Below are positions 22,191-35,400 of a stretch of DNA of 64,000 nucleotides, in pieces. The stretch's first letter is position 1. Each line of letters begins with the position of its first letter. Source of the DNA: Canna indica (Eukaryota; Streptophyta; Magnoliopsida; Zingiberales; Cannaceae); NCBI GenBank assembly GCA_034359265.1, contig CP136890.1, positions 82,485,501 to 82,549,500 on the forward strand, read 5' to 3'. The translations under genes were made by a program, and so were the position numbers. Below the pieces are notes generated by a model, which was not told where the DNA came from, searched no databases, and saw only the letters and a list, made by a program, of their open reading frames with translations.

Positions 22191-25100
22191 ATGGCGAGAA
22201 ATCGAAGGTCCCAATCGACTCGATCGGTAGTGGGCGAATCCGCAAATCAAGAGGAGATCAAAACTGCATCGGATGCGAGTGGATACGACAATGATCCATA
22301 CCTAATCCATGGCAGTGACGCTCCAGGTATTTTCCTCGTCTCAGTCAAGCTAAGTGGGCAAGAGAACTATTTTCCATGGCGTGAATATATGACTATTTCA
22401 TTATCGGCAAAAAATAAATTAGCCTTTATTGATGGTAATCTTCCCATGCCTAAGGCAAACTCTCCGATGTATAGCATCTGGAAGAGATGCAATGATCTAG
22501 TACGCTCATGGATCGTACAGTCGATTGCTCCTGAGCTCACTACGAGCGTCATCTATGCAAAGATAGCTCATAAGATGTGGCTTGACTCAGAGAATCGCTT
22601 CGGGAAGAGTAACGAGCCAAGAATTTTGAATTGGAGGTCTAGATATATACTTTGAGGCAAGAAAACTTGTCAATTGCAGCATACTTCACCAAATTGAAGT
22701 CTTTGTAGGATGAACTTGACGCAGTGGATGTGGATTTGGACTGCGAGACAGCTAGAGGGAGAAGCAGGTTAGAAAGGATGAGATTAAGGCAATTCCTTAT
22801 GGGCCTTAATGATGCCTACATGCATGTAAGGGGACAAATACTCTTAATGAGACCTTTACCTGATGTGAATCAAGCCTATTCACTATTAGGCCAAGAGGAA
22901 TCACAAAGGAAAATTGGGATGCTAAGTAATTCTTCCATTGACAGTGTTGCTTTGAACACTTATAAGCAGTCTCAAAACCAAGGTTTCAGGAATGAGAAAG
23001 GCAGTGATGGATTTCATCAAAGGAAATTCTACGATTATTGTAAAAGGTCAGGACATACAAGAGAAGATTGTTACAAACTACATGAACTATCCATCAGGGA
23101 ATAAGAATTTTAGGGGCAAACAGAAGTATCCAAATCAGTATGCTGATATACAAGCTAATAATGCAATTGCAGACAAAGCTGAAATAAAATCAGAAGATAA
23201 ATCAGAATGCTCCAACAGTAAAGGAGAAGAGGAGGATCATGGTGGTTTCACAGAGAAACAATACCAGACTTTACTAAGAATGTTAAGCAATAAAGGGGCA
23301 AATGCTATAGTTAACATGGCTGGTGAGTTTTCTAACTACAGATTTAATATGAATGAAAGGAAGTGGATTATGGACAGTGGAGCCACTGACCATATAACTT
23401 CAAATGAAATTGACATGTTCAGAACAAGTAAATTCTCTAGCAAGGACAGGGTCTCACTACTGAATGGCACTTCGGTGCCAATAACAGGAATTGGCACAGT
23501 ACATGTGAATGATCGCATTCAACTTCACAAAGCATTAGCAGTTTCAGCTTTGAAGTGCAACCTACTATCTGTTAGTAGATTGACTAAGGAATTGGGATGT
23601 TCCATAATTTTTAATCCTTCCAATTTTATCATACAGGACCTAACATCGAAGAAGGTGATGGGTATTGGTGAGGAAGTGAATGGACTCTACATTTTGAAGG
23701 AGTCCGGGAAGGAAAAGAAAGGATGTGAAACCAGGGTCATGAATGTAAAGCTTGACACATGTTCTTTAGGGCATTTTAGACTTGGGCATATGCCAACTGA
23801 GAGAATGAGACTTTTATCAGAATACATTCCTGATTTGAATTGTAATCATGATATGTTTTGCAATGTTTGTCCAATTGCCAAACTATGTAGACTTCCATTT
23901 CCACATAGTATGAATAAAGCTGCTTCTTATTTTGAACTCATACACTTGGATGTTTGGGGTCCTCACAGGGTAAAGACACATGATGGTTGTTCCTATTTCT
24001 TAACAATAGTTGATGACCATACAATGGCTGTTTGGACTTATCTCTTCTCCCTTAAGAGTCAAGTCCCAAGTATACTGATTAACTTCATCAGGATGGTTAA
24101 AAATTAGTTTGACAGCAGTGTGAAAATAATCATGACTGATAATGGAACTGAGTTTTTTAACACTGCTGTGAAAGATTTTTTGAATGATCAAGGGATTATA
24201 CATCATAGCTCATGTGTAGAGACACCCCAACAGAATGCTATAGTAGAAAGGAAGCATAAACATCTATTGGAAGTTGCTAAGAGTCTAAGGTTCCAAGCCC
24301 ACTTACTAGAAAGTTTTTGAGGAGAATGTATCTTGACTGCCACATACTTGATCAATAGAATACCAAGTGTAAAGCTATCCAATAAAAGCCCTTATGAAAT
24401 GATGAACAAGATTCCACCCTCATTGAGTCATCTAAGGGTGTTCGGGTGCTTATGTTATGCAGGCACTTTGAAACAAGGTAGGTCAAAATTTGATGCCAGG
24501 AGTAGAGAGTCTATTTTCATTGGATACCCACATGGGAAAAAGGGGTACAAGGTATATGATCTGAAGTCTCAAGACATCACAGTATCTAGAGATGTAGTGT
24601 TCATTGAACACATTTTTTCATTTAAGGAATCATGCACAGAAGAAGTGACATCTCCATTGCCTATTAGTCACACAGGAAGTGAAGGTAACCGCAACTTCTA
24701 TGACTCAGTAGGACAAAAAGATGATCACAGTCTCAAACACAGTGACCCAAAACTCATCAGTAAAGTGCCCACACAAACTGAAACAACATAAGAAGAGGCC
24801 CTGGAAGATGATTTGGTTGAGCAAACAAAAATGTGCAATCACGACACTAGACAAGAAATGAATGATGAAGTATTTCAACCACCTGTTCAAAGAAATAAAA
24901 GGGCAGTGAGAAAACCTATCAGGTTGCAAGACTATGTTTGCAACCAGCTGAAAACCTTGCCTGCTCAGAGGGAAATTCAGGTTCCTAGCACTGCCCCACA
25001 TCAGCTGAACAAATATATGAGTTTCACATGTATCTCTGAAGCTCACAAAAGGTTTATAGCTAACATTGATGTGTTACATGAACCCAATTCATATGAGGAG

Positions 25101-26610
25101 GCCATGGCTGATCCTGTTTGGAGAAACTCTATGAAGGAGGAATTGAATGCTCTAGAAAAGAATAATACTTGGAGTTTATGTCAATTACCTGAAGGAAAGA
25201 ATCCTGTTGGTTGTAAATGAGTTTATAAACTCAAATACAATCAAGATGGAATGGTTGAAAGACATAAGTCTCGGCTGGTAGCAAAGGGCTATACTCAAAT
25301 AGAAGGAATTGACTATTCTGATACCTTTGCACCTATTTCGAAGATGGCCACTATAAGAATCATTTTAGCCATTGCATCAGCCTTCAAATAGCCACTACAT
25401 CAGTTGGACGTGAACAATGCATACCTACATGGGGATTTAGAGGAAGAGGTGTACATGAGATTGCCACCCGGATATGGAGAAACAGGAGATAGAAGAGTTT
25501 GCAAGTTAAACAAATCTATATATGGATTGAAACAGGCTGGTAGGCAGTAGTTTTCAAAGCTGTCGAGCAGTATAAAAGAAAGGGGGTACATGCAATGCAA
25601 TGGTGATCCATGCTTGTTCATCAAGAGAGAAGAAGATAAGGAAGTATTGGCCCTAGTTTATGTTGATGACATAATCCTCACAGGGTCGGATACTAAAGGA
25701 ATCAGAGAACTAAAGTTGTATTTGAATCAGAAGTTCAAAATAGGACTTGGGATACTTAAGGTACTTCTTAGGTCTTGAAGTACAAAGAGACAAAGAAGGA
25801 ATTCACATATGTCAGCGAAAGTACATAATTGATCTTTTGTCTGATATGAAATTGTAGGATTGTAAACCCAAGCCTACTCCAATGGCAGTGAATAGAAAAC
25901 ACAGTAAGCTGATAAGTGAAGCTGAGAAACCATTCAGTGATAATTCAGTCTACAGGAAGCTCATTGGAAAATTGCTATACCTCACAATTACAAGGCCGGA
26001 CATCATGTATAGTGTCCATAGATTAAGTCAACATGTTGAGAATCCCTTAACAGAATATTATCAAGGAGCTTTGAGGATTCTGAAGTATTTAAAAGGCACT
26101 ATAGGGATGGGTCTTTTTTACTCAGCAAGAGCCAAAATGACTCTGGTCGGATTCTCAGATGCTGACTAGGGATCTTGTGTTCAGAGTAAGAGATCAATAA
26201 CTGGTTACATCATCAAATTAGACACTTTAATTGTCAACTGGAAGTGTAAAAAACAAGCCACGGTCAGTCGCTCGAGTGCAGAGAGCGAACTAAGGGCTTT
26301 ATCAAGCACCACTACAGAGCTAGTTTGGATGAGAAATATTTTAGCTGAGCTGGGTATTGAACAGAAGGAAGCTACACCTTTGTTTTATGATTCGCAAAGT
26401 GCTCTCCACATCACACATAATCATGTCTTCCACGAACGAACTAAACATTTAGAAATCGATTGTTATTTTGTTCGTGAGAAGTATCAAATTAAAGTAGTGG
26501 ATCCCATATACATTTTCAGTAATGAACAGCCAGCAGATATCATGACCAAGGCTTTAGCAATTCCTCAACACCAGAAATTATGCTCCAAGTTGGGAATGGA
26601 GAACCCTTTC
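22191..26610 (+). pseudogene. Copia gag-pol polyprotein, disabled
   Basis: Order is gag (MARNRRSQSTRS at 22191), zinc knuckle (YDYCKRSGHTREDC near 23025, first Cys replaced by Tyr), protease with intact DSGATDHI (23372), integrase HHCC (23770-23880) and catalytic core (LDVWGP, TDNGTEF, ETPQQN). Reverse transcriptase with YVDD (about 25662) and RNase H (SKRSITGYI to ADIMTKAL) follow. Integrase before reverse transcriptase defines copia. Frameshifts lie near 22650, 23095 and 25765. Stops include those at 22706, 24105, 24318, 25218, 25388, 25547 and 26167; most replace Trp codons. Confidence -1.
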
Positions 26611-26636
26611 TCCATTCTACCAACTTGCCAGGGGTG

Positions 26637-26992
26637 TGTTGACAGAGGTTCTAATGAAGAGAAGAAAGAAAGGAAACCGGTATTAACAACCACTGAGGGA
26701 AAAGACATTGAAGGACTCAATAATCTGTAGTTGATTGTATTAATAAAAGGGTACAAGTGTAATTTTGCTTTTTTGAATTGTTGCTGAGTCATATAAAAGG
26801 AGTTTAAACTGTTAAATGGAATAGAGAGCTCATCGTGTTTTTTCCTCTTCTTCTTGAGTCCTCTGGATCTGATTCCAGGATGTGTTGTAAAGCTTTCCTC
26901 CATCTTTGATTCAATGAAGCTAACCAATAGTCGAGCTGAGGTTTCCATTTCAATCAGTTGTTCCTCATTGCATCTTGTTCATTCCGTCAACA
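26637..26992 (+). repeat. 3' LTR of the copia element
   Basis: It matches the 5' LTR over its full 356 bp with about 19 substitutions and no length change. The purine-rich run ccaggggtg immediately before it is the probable polypurine tract. Confidence -1.
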
Positions 26993-28477
26993 TTTTGAGT
27001 TTTAGAATCTTGAATGTGTTGCTTTGGAATCGCTTTGTCTATTGATGAGTGCTATTTCGATTTGGATTATGGCCAACATCTTACCGTTGAGTTAAATCTG
27101 GCTTTACCTCTTAGACGGGGCATGCATTTGGATTGGTGATGTTGGTTTTGAGGTTTTTCAACCAATTATGTATGGAAATTTGTCTGGTGTCTATTTCAGC
27201 TTGTGTTTTTAGCCATCAAGAGGTCAATTGCCCAATAAAGATTAAGATGGATTTTGTTTATGGTCCTATTTTTAATGATCAATTTTGATTTGTAATGTTA
27301 ATTGTTGGTTTAAATGTTTCTACTCCTTCTGATTCGTCATCTACCCTCCTACTAGAACTGACCTATGGTTCGTGGATCTAGATCAAATTATAAGTTTAAC
27401 ATGACTCTAAGTGTGGCGTAATCTTTGTTCCATGCTAAAAGGGTGTTGCATTATGTAATATGTCATACAAAATTCATACTAAGCTTCTAGCAAATGGATT
27501 AAAGTTTGTTTTCCTGAATTAATTTCATTTTAGCAATTAACATTCATCGAAGATAGAAGCATTCATGGTAATATTCTCATTGTGAAAGATTTAACTTATT
27601 CTTTTTTAAGAATTTGGCGGTAAACCTCATTATGTTCTTGTTAAGATTGATTTGTAGATAGTATATGACTTAATTTCTTGGGTGGTTAATGTCCATGTGC
27701 TACGTGCTTATAGTTTTCCTCAAAGTTTATTGATCGGGTAAATTCATATATATCAGCTACTAGTTTTGCATTTTGCATGTTTCATAAATGCCAATTTGTG
27801 TAGTTTTTTAAAATCATTTAGAGACGTTAGACACGAAGACATCTATCTATATTTTTGTATATTTTAGTGGCAAACTTTAACAAATATATAATAGTAAATA
27901 AGGATGTTAGCAATAAGTTGATTTCCAATTCAAGTTTAGAAAAACACTCTATGGTGAGACATCTTATATTTGCTCACGATATTATTATGATAGTTAGAGT
28001 CACTAAAAAAAGTATCAAGATCATTAAGGATATTTTTTCTAAGTATTAGAAGCTTGCAGGGTAAAAGGTAAATGAGTCTAAGTCTAATATTTTCTTCTCA
28101 AAATGGGCAACTCAAACCATTACAAATTATATATATTCTACCCTTAACAAGAAGAGAGATTAGTTTAGCACCACAATTGCTCCGGGGCGTGCCCCACATA
28201 GGGTGCATGACCATATCTATGACTAGGTGAATAATAAGTTAAGCAAATGGTAAATGGCCTATCAATTTAGTGTTGAATGCAATATCCAAGCACTATCTTG
28301 TTTCTTCGTTTGCAATGGAAATAGATAAAATTGAACTTATTATTAGTATTTCTTATAGAATAAAGAAAAAAACAAACATAATATGTATTTGATAAAATAG
28401 GAAAAAATTGCCTTAGCCTAAATATGAAGGTCTTGGTATTCATAACCTTAATTAGGACCAAATAATATTTCACTGAA
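26993..28477 (+). pseudogene. LINE fragment 2: end of ORF1 and reverse transcriptase
   Basis: Just after the copia element the frame reads DECYFDLDYGQHLTVELNLA then LPLRRGMHLDW, completing the DUF4283 domain. From about 27500 the pieces PELISF, FIEDRSIHGNILIVKDL, KFIDRVNSYIS, FILVANFNKYI and HLIFAHDIIMIV follow the order of an L1-type reverse transcriptase. The FADD box has become FAHD. Near 28195-28435 VNNKLSKW and EGLGIHNLN fit the thumb region. The endonuclease is not visible. Many stops and frame changes show long decay. The solo LTR interrupts at 28478. Confidence -1.
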
Positions 28478-29634
28478 TGTAAGTCGAATGATCTACACTA
28501 GAGGGGAGGATGAATAGTATGTTCACTAATTTTTTTACCTAAATTCGATTTTAATCGAATGCTTGATTACTTTAGGTAATTTATAATTCAAAGACTAAAT
28601 TAATGCGAAAGCAAGTAAAAAGTCAAGTAATCAATACACAAAGTATGCAATGCAAACACAACGATTTATAATGGTTCGGCCCTAATGCCTTCTCCACTAC
28701 CTAAGTACTCCACTTAGCATTTCCAACTTAGCTTTACTAGATTAATTTGTTTCCTTATAATAAAAAATTTACACCGAAGAATCTCCACTCTCAACTCGAA
28801 TGCACTTCTACACCCGGAAATATCTATCTTCCTACCGAAAGCATTCTCCCATCTCACAACCTAAATAACAACAAATTCAATCCTAGTAAACTAACAAAAC
28901 TGGTGGACTTAAGCCTTACAATTAAGGCAATCACTCAATTGAACAACCTAGCACCACAGTATTACAAACTTGAAATACAATGAAATAAACCATAAATACA
29001 ACACTAAATGGAGTAATAAATCAAACAATAAAGTACTTAGCTCTAAAATAAGATCTAGCTTCCTTTTGATGTCTTGGATGATGAAACAATGAAGTATAAG
29101 GCTCAAATCAAGAATTCAATGTCAGAGCTAAGGTTTAATTAAAAGTGGCTCAATGAAAGACTTAATATCACAAATAATGTCTCAAGAATAGTTCTTCAAT
29201 CAAAGGAAGGCTGAAGGGATCAATTTATAACGAGCCAAGTGGTAAGGCTCGAGTTCACTCACCCAACGGCTTAAAAAAGAGTCGTTGGCTCTCCGCCGAT
29301 CAATCACCGACCAATTATTAATCAACCAACGATCGGTCGGGGGTCGACCGATAACTTGCTGGTAAGGGGCAAGGGCTGAAATTTCAATCCTTATATTCAT
29401 TTAATAATTTTAAGTTAATGTCTCTATTTATTTTTATTCTCCATTAATTTTAAAACATAAATGTAAATAATGGAATATCCCCCATTTGGATTCAATAAAA
29501 TATCAAAAAGATCAAAGTCCTTCAGGATCAAAATTAAAATTTTGGATTCAGTACTAAATATAAAAACCAAAAATTTTGGTCTTTAACTTATTTCTCTACC
29601 CAAGGAGAAATTACTAGGACTTTTGGTGCCAAAA
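28478..29634. repeat. Solo LTR, 5' part, split by the gypsy element
   Basis: It begins TGTAAGTCG and soon reads acactagaggggaggatgaa, matching the LTRs of the TR-GAG element at 39896 and 45190, including tataatggttcggcccta and a GGTCGACCG segment near 29340. The other part resumes at 39057 after the gypsy insertion. The outer flanks CTGAA (28473-28477) and CTGAG (39416-39420) form a 4-of-5 target duplication, so this is a solo LTR left by recombination. Confidence -1.
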
Positions 29635-32246
29635 TATAATATCTCAGATATTTAAATTTATTATTTTTCCTTTTATGTATATTTGCCAACCTAGCGAACT
29701 AGTTCGAGGTCGAGTCGAGTCGACTCATGGTCCGGAGCAAGCTTGCGAACTCGGGTAAGTAGAATATAAATTTATAAATTTATAATTTTTTAGGCTTCGA
29801 TAGTTGAGAGTATTTAATTTGGTGCTGAGTGCGTATAATTGCTAATTATGTTCATATGAGTATTTAATTAATTATTCGTGATTTATTAGAATGAGATTAA
29901 TTAAATTATTTAAGTCTATCAGGTTAGCGAGTTTTGGTTTTGGCTTAATGTGGATGCGGGTTGTGAATTAAGAGTGTAAGGGCTTAGGGTTGAGGAGGGT
30001 GTATAAAAACTCCCCCTCATGGCTTGAAGCTCCTATTTTGGAGCCACCTAAAAAGTTGAGAAATGGAGCTAGCCGCCAAGCCAAGCCAAGCCGCCAGCCA
30101 CCTAGAGCCGAGCCGCCAGATTCTTCTTCTTCTTCCTCTCTTCCTTCTTTCTCTTTGGAGCCGAGCCAAGAGGAGCCGAGCCGAGCCGTCTGCTTCTTCT
30201 CCCTTTCTTCTTTCCCCTTGGAGCTATTTTTTTGGGTTGAGTCGTCGGCCTTTTGAAGCCTGATTCGAGGCCTTCGTCCAGGATTTCTTTCATAATATTT
30301 TTTCAAATTAAGGTGAGTGGTTCACCCTCTCTCTTCGGGATTTTAATCGAATTTTTTGAAGCCGTTCGTGATGGCTCGGTATTTATGCATTGTTCTTGGA
30401 TTTTCTTCGAGTTCTTGCCATGTTTTCTTGATGTGAAAATCATGATTTATTCTCCCAATTTGGTTTCTTGATTTGTGGATTGCATGCTTGGGATTAAATC
30501 TGTGATTTTGCTAGAAATCATGTGGTAGGATTAAGATCTTAATAATGACTAATTAAGGGTTCTTGAGAAGGGATTCTTGATCTTAATGCTTGATTCTTGA
30601 TTAAGGAATTCTTGTTATATATGCTAGTTTTTATTTAGTAAAAATTATGAGATTGTATGTATGATTGGCATGATGACTTGAATCTGTGATGTTAGAAATT
30701 TGGGGATTTAATTCTGTAAAATTTGGATTTTATTCCTTGATGTGCTAGAAATTTCAGTTTTCTAAAATTTATATGTTGTTTGTTGAATCTGGGTTGATTT
30801 TTTATTTCTCTATTATGTGCTTAGATCTATGAACATAGTCGTGTAACCTATTGTTTCGACCAGAAAATATAGTTTGGAAATATTATTCACACTTTGAAGA
30901 GTAGATTCGGGGTATACACAACACTTCTGGGCAGAACAGAACCCTAAAACAAAACTCTAAAACAAAACCCTAATTGAGATGATCTAGATTTTAATTCTAT
31001 AATTAAAATTGGGTCTAAGGGTGAGCATAATCTGTTATGAACCAACTTACAAGGTATTCATGAAATAAAACCACACGGGTTCATGACGTTGCGGGTTTAA
31101 GGGGTAAGGGTCGGGTTTGAAGTGTTGAGACGCTTCATAGTGAGGACACCGTAGGAGAATCTTGACTTAGGTCTTGATGCGCCATATCCTTGGTTATGGC
31201 GGAGCGGCTCATTTAGAAGCCGGGTTACGGGCTACGCCCGTGTGGTTGGATGTAAATTCCCAACCTGCAAGATAAGTTCGGAGGGCCCCCGATTATCCTG
31301 ATATGTGTGCGGTTACCTTTAGGCATGGTAGAGATTTAACCCGATGCACCTCTTGATGGTGATGTTGCCTTTGGGCATGGTAGGGATTCGACCCGATGCA
31401 CCTCTTGATGGTGATGTTGCCTTTGGCATGGTAGGGATTCGACCCGATGCACCTCTTGACGGTGATGTTGCCTCTAGGTATGGTAGGGATTCGACCCGAT
31501 GTACCTCATTGATGATGATGTTGCCTTTGGGTATGGTAGGGCTTTGACCTGATGCACCTCTGTGATGGTGATGTTGCCTTTGGGCATGGTAGGGCTCGAC
31601 CTAATGCACATTTTTAGGTGACGTTGCCTTTGGGCTTGGTAGGGCTTTGGCTTGAAGTCCCTCTTTGAAGAGATAGATGTCGTGGGCATGGGTGGCCTGT
31701 TGGCCTGGTAGCTAGTCACACCTTGTGATATTGTCTTTGTAGAGATAAACATATTCTTGTTATCTCTGTGATGTTGGTTTATGAGGGTTGGTAAAATTGC
31801 TCACTGTGTTCTTGAACTCACCCGTTGTCGTTATTTTATTTTGTTTTGCAGAGCCTGACCGGTGAGGTGGGCTGGAGCACTTGGCATAACTGGAGGGCAG
31901 AGGAGCCACATGATCTCATAGCAATCCTAGTTAGGGGTCGTAGTCGAGTTTGTAGTAGGTTGTCATGCACTTTTATTTTGGTATTTGGAGTTGTGTTCCT
32001 ATGGGGACATTCACGTTTTATTCAGTTTTATTTATTAAAAGAATTGTTGTTGTTCGATTTATTTCCGCACTTGAGATATGTATTTAAAATCTTGTTATTT
32101 TGAAATGAAAATCTGTTTTGGTTCCTTTATTATTAAAAGTTGTTATTTACTTGTTGTTTATGATGTTGGCATGTGCATGGGTTAGGCTTTGGGGTATAGG
32201 CACGTATACCCTTACCGATCGCGTGACCCTGAGTTGGGGCGTGACA
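29635..32246 (+). repeat. Left LTR of the gypsy element
   Basis: It starts TATAATATCT, a change from TG in the right LTR, and ends GTGACA. It contains a stretch of AGCCGAGCC-type words near 30060-30190, which yields spurious open frames, and a tandem repeat block at 31330-31660. Confidence -1.
31330..31660. repeat. Tandem repeats of about 52-60 bp in the left LTR
   Basis: Six to seven copies of a unit containing gatgttgcctttgggcatgg then tagggattcgacccgatgca. Unit length and spelling vary, so the array is old or has been reshuffled. The right LTR has the same array with a slightly different copy arrangement. Confidence -1.
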
Positions 32247-32458
32247 AAGTTGGTATCAGAGCATGTGGTTCGGTCCGACTATGACCTATAGTTGTCACCG
32301 TATAGGGCATTGCTAGCGTGTCAGTATACGGTAGGGGTATGCTATGAGATCAATGGGCTAAGTCTGCATCTCAGCACGACCAGTGGTTTAGTTTGCAAAA
32401 CAGTGGGTGAATTCAGTTGCTTCATCTTGAATTATTTTTTTCTGGTATTTCCAGATCA

Positions 32459-35400
32459 ATGGAGGCCTTTGATGCCACAAGGAGCGGTAGTGATAGCAAC
32501 TCCACTGAGCGCCGAGGCCGAGACCGAGGCTAGGGCTCGGGTCGAGGGAGACCACCGCAGGCTCGGGAGGAGGTGGGACCAGATCCCATGGTTGTGCAGC
32601 TGCAGGCCCGAGTGGCTGAGCTGATTGAGGCACTCCGCAGGGAGGAGGAACTAGGACAGTCCCAGGGTAGCACAGCTTGAGGCCGTGAATGGCCCTGTGC
32701 TAGAGAGTGCACCATTTTTTGGGGGGCTACCTTTGTATGGGTGCCTGGATTAAAGATCCTTGCAATTATTGTTTAGTATCTTGAATGATTCATTGGGTCT
32801 CGTCATAGAGTTAAATATTTATGGTGCAGTATGGTTAGGGTGGCCCTAGGGATCCTAGGGGGGCCGGTTGATAAAGTTCTGCAGAAGGGATCTGCAGCGG
32901 TTGGCTGAGAGTAAATTTCCCCTATAGATGAAATTTTGGATTGATTGGAGGATCTTTCTCTTAGATTTCAGAAAATATAAATTATGAGTGTAGAGCGACC
33001 TTATGCTTAAGGGTCATGGTTATGTGCGACCAAAGATCGGTTTCGTTCTGAGGCATGTTTTGGGTGCGGACATGTTAGGCACTTCAGGAGGGATTGTCTT
33101 GGAAGAGGTAGCCAATAGCCTGATCAGACCAGAGGAAAGACACCGATGTCAGTGGGTTTCGTAGCTCAGAGGGGTCAGACTCAGGGAGGAGGCCAACAAG
33201 TTGGTGGTTCAGAGAGGCCCGTTGCATGGGTGTTCGCTATGAACCGAGAGGGCGTTGAGGCGTTAAGGGCAGTAGTATTAGGTAACCTTGTTGTAGGTTC
33301 AGCTATTGCATATATCTTGTTCGGTCCAGGTGTTATGCACTCTTTTGTGTCTGCCTTGGTTGCTGCTAAGTTGTCAGGGATATCTTCTGTGCTTGAATTG
33401 CCCATTGTGGTGTCTACACCTACGGGCATTTTTGTGATGGCAGAGACAGTCTTTCGAGGTTGCAAGGTTGTCATTTGTGGGCATGTGCCGATGGCCGATT
33501 TGACACTCTTGTCGATATTGGAGCTTAATGTGATATTGGGCATGGATTGGTTGGCGGACCATTTCGCCTTAGTTGATTGCAGGGCTAAGACTGTGTCCTT
33601 TAGTAAGCCTGGGATGCCCTAGTTTACCTTCCAGGATGAGGGAAGGGGTGAGTCATTGATGACGATATCAGCTCTTAAGGCTTGAAAGTTATTGTTCGGC
33701 GGGTGTCAATCATTTTTTTGGCCTTTGTATCGGTGGCAAAGGAAGGTGGAGATGCGGCCAGAGACATCGGGAGGACGCCTGTAGTATGCGGGTTCTCTGA
33801 TGTATTTCCGAAGGAGTTGCCAAGGTTACCTCCAGAGAAAGACTGAATTCTGTATCAATTTACAACCGGGGTGAAGCCGAACTCCATTCCTCTGTATCGG
33901 ATGGCACCAGCTGAGTTGAGGGAGTTGAAGTCCCAGTTGCAGGAGCTGCTTGATCTGGGTTTCATTCGCCCCAGTGTTTCGTCTTGGGGTGCTCCAATGC
34001 TCTTTGTAAAGAAGAATGATGGGTCCATGCAAATATGCATTGATTACCGACAGCTTAACAAGGTAACAGTGAAGAATCGATACCCGTTGCCCAGGATTGA
34101 TGATTTGTTTGATCAGCTTCAGGGAGCGTAGTGGTTTTCTAAGATTGACATGCGGTCAGGGTATCATCAGTTGAGGATTCGAGATAGTGACGTCCCTAAG
34201 ACTACTTTCAGGTCATGGTCTGAGCATTTTGAGTTTCTGGTGATGTCATTTGGGCTGACTAATGCACCTGCAGCATTTATGGACCTAATGAACCGAGTGT
34301 TCAAGGAATACTTGGATAAGTTTGTGATTGTGTTCATTGATGACATTTTGATTTATTCCAGGAGTACGGAGGAGCATGCTGAGCACTTGAGGGTAGTTCT
34401 GGAAATTCTCATGGAGCACAGGTGGTATGCCAAATTCTCCAAGTGCGAGTTCTGGCTGGAGAGCGTAGGGTTTCTTGGTCATGTGGTGTCCAAGGAAGGA
34501 ATAAAGACGAACCCTACAAAGATAGAAGCACTTCAGAACTAGAAGAGGCTGACCAATGTCTCGGAGATTCATAATTTTCTGGGGTTGGTAGGTTACTATA
34601 GAAAGTTTGTGGAGAATTTCTTCAGGATTGCAGCGCCATTGACCCGCCTGATCCAGAAGAAGGTCAAGTTCGAATGTGATAGTAGGTGCGAGGAGAGCTT
34701 TCTGAAGCTTAAAGACCGCTTGACGTCGACGCTAGTTCTAGCAGTACCCTCGGGTTCAAGAGGTTTTGTTGTTTATTGTGATGCCTCCCGAGTCGGCTTG
34801 GGTTGTGTGCTGATGCAGAATGGCAGAGAAGATGGCTTGAGCTGTTGAAGGACTATGACTGCATGATCATGTACCATCCAGGAAAGGCTAATGTGGTAGC
34901 TGATGCTCTGAGCAGGAAGTGTATTGGCAGTCCGACGCATTTGGCAGTCAGGAGGAGGTCGTTGGCTCAGGATTTGGCCCTATGTTTGGATGGTGGAGCA
35001 GTCTTGTCAGTATCAAATTCTGGTATGCTGGTGGCTCACTTGAGAGTGCAGTCCACATTGGTTGACATGCTGCGGGGAGCGCAGGAGGAGGATGCCTTTT
35101 GTGCACTCACTAAGGATCTGGCTAGGAGAGGAGATGCATATAATGGGTTCAATGTGGACTCGAAGAGCGTCCTGAGGTTTAAGAACCAGGTTGTGGTACC
35201 ATATATGATCGAGGTTCGCAGGCAGGTGCTGGAGATGACTCATCGATCCACCTATACTATGCATTTAGGAGCCACAAAGATGTACCAGGACCTAAGGCAG
35301 AACTATTGGTGGAAAGACATAAAAAGAGAAGTAGCCAAGTTTGTATCTAGGTGCTTAGTGTGTCAACAGGTGAAAGCTGAGCATTTGAAGCCGGCAGGGT

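Larger units (their letters stand above)
21764..26992 (+). mobile_element. Full-length Ty1/copia retrotransposon with TTTTG target duplication
   Basis: Two 356-bp LTRs (21764-22119, 26637-26992), beginning TGTTGAC and ending GTCAACA, enclose a copia-order coding region. The 5-bp duplication TTTTG is exact (21759-21763 and 26993-26997). By eye I count 19 differences between the LTRs, about 5 percent, so the insertion is fairly old but younger than the LINE it splits. It carries numerous stops and cannot move on its own. Confidence -1.

Noticed and set aside
30000..30300. Ser/Arg/Glu/Pro-rich ORFs on both strands
   Set aside because: They come from AGCCGAGCC words inside the gypsy LTR; similar frames recur at 36810 and 55270 in the other LTR copies without conserved protein sequence.
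31330..31660. CRISPR-like or protein-coding tandem array
   Set aside because: Units are directly adjacent without unique spacers, in a plant LTR, and the frame is not kept between LTR copies.
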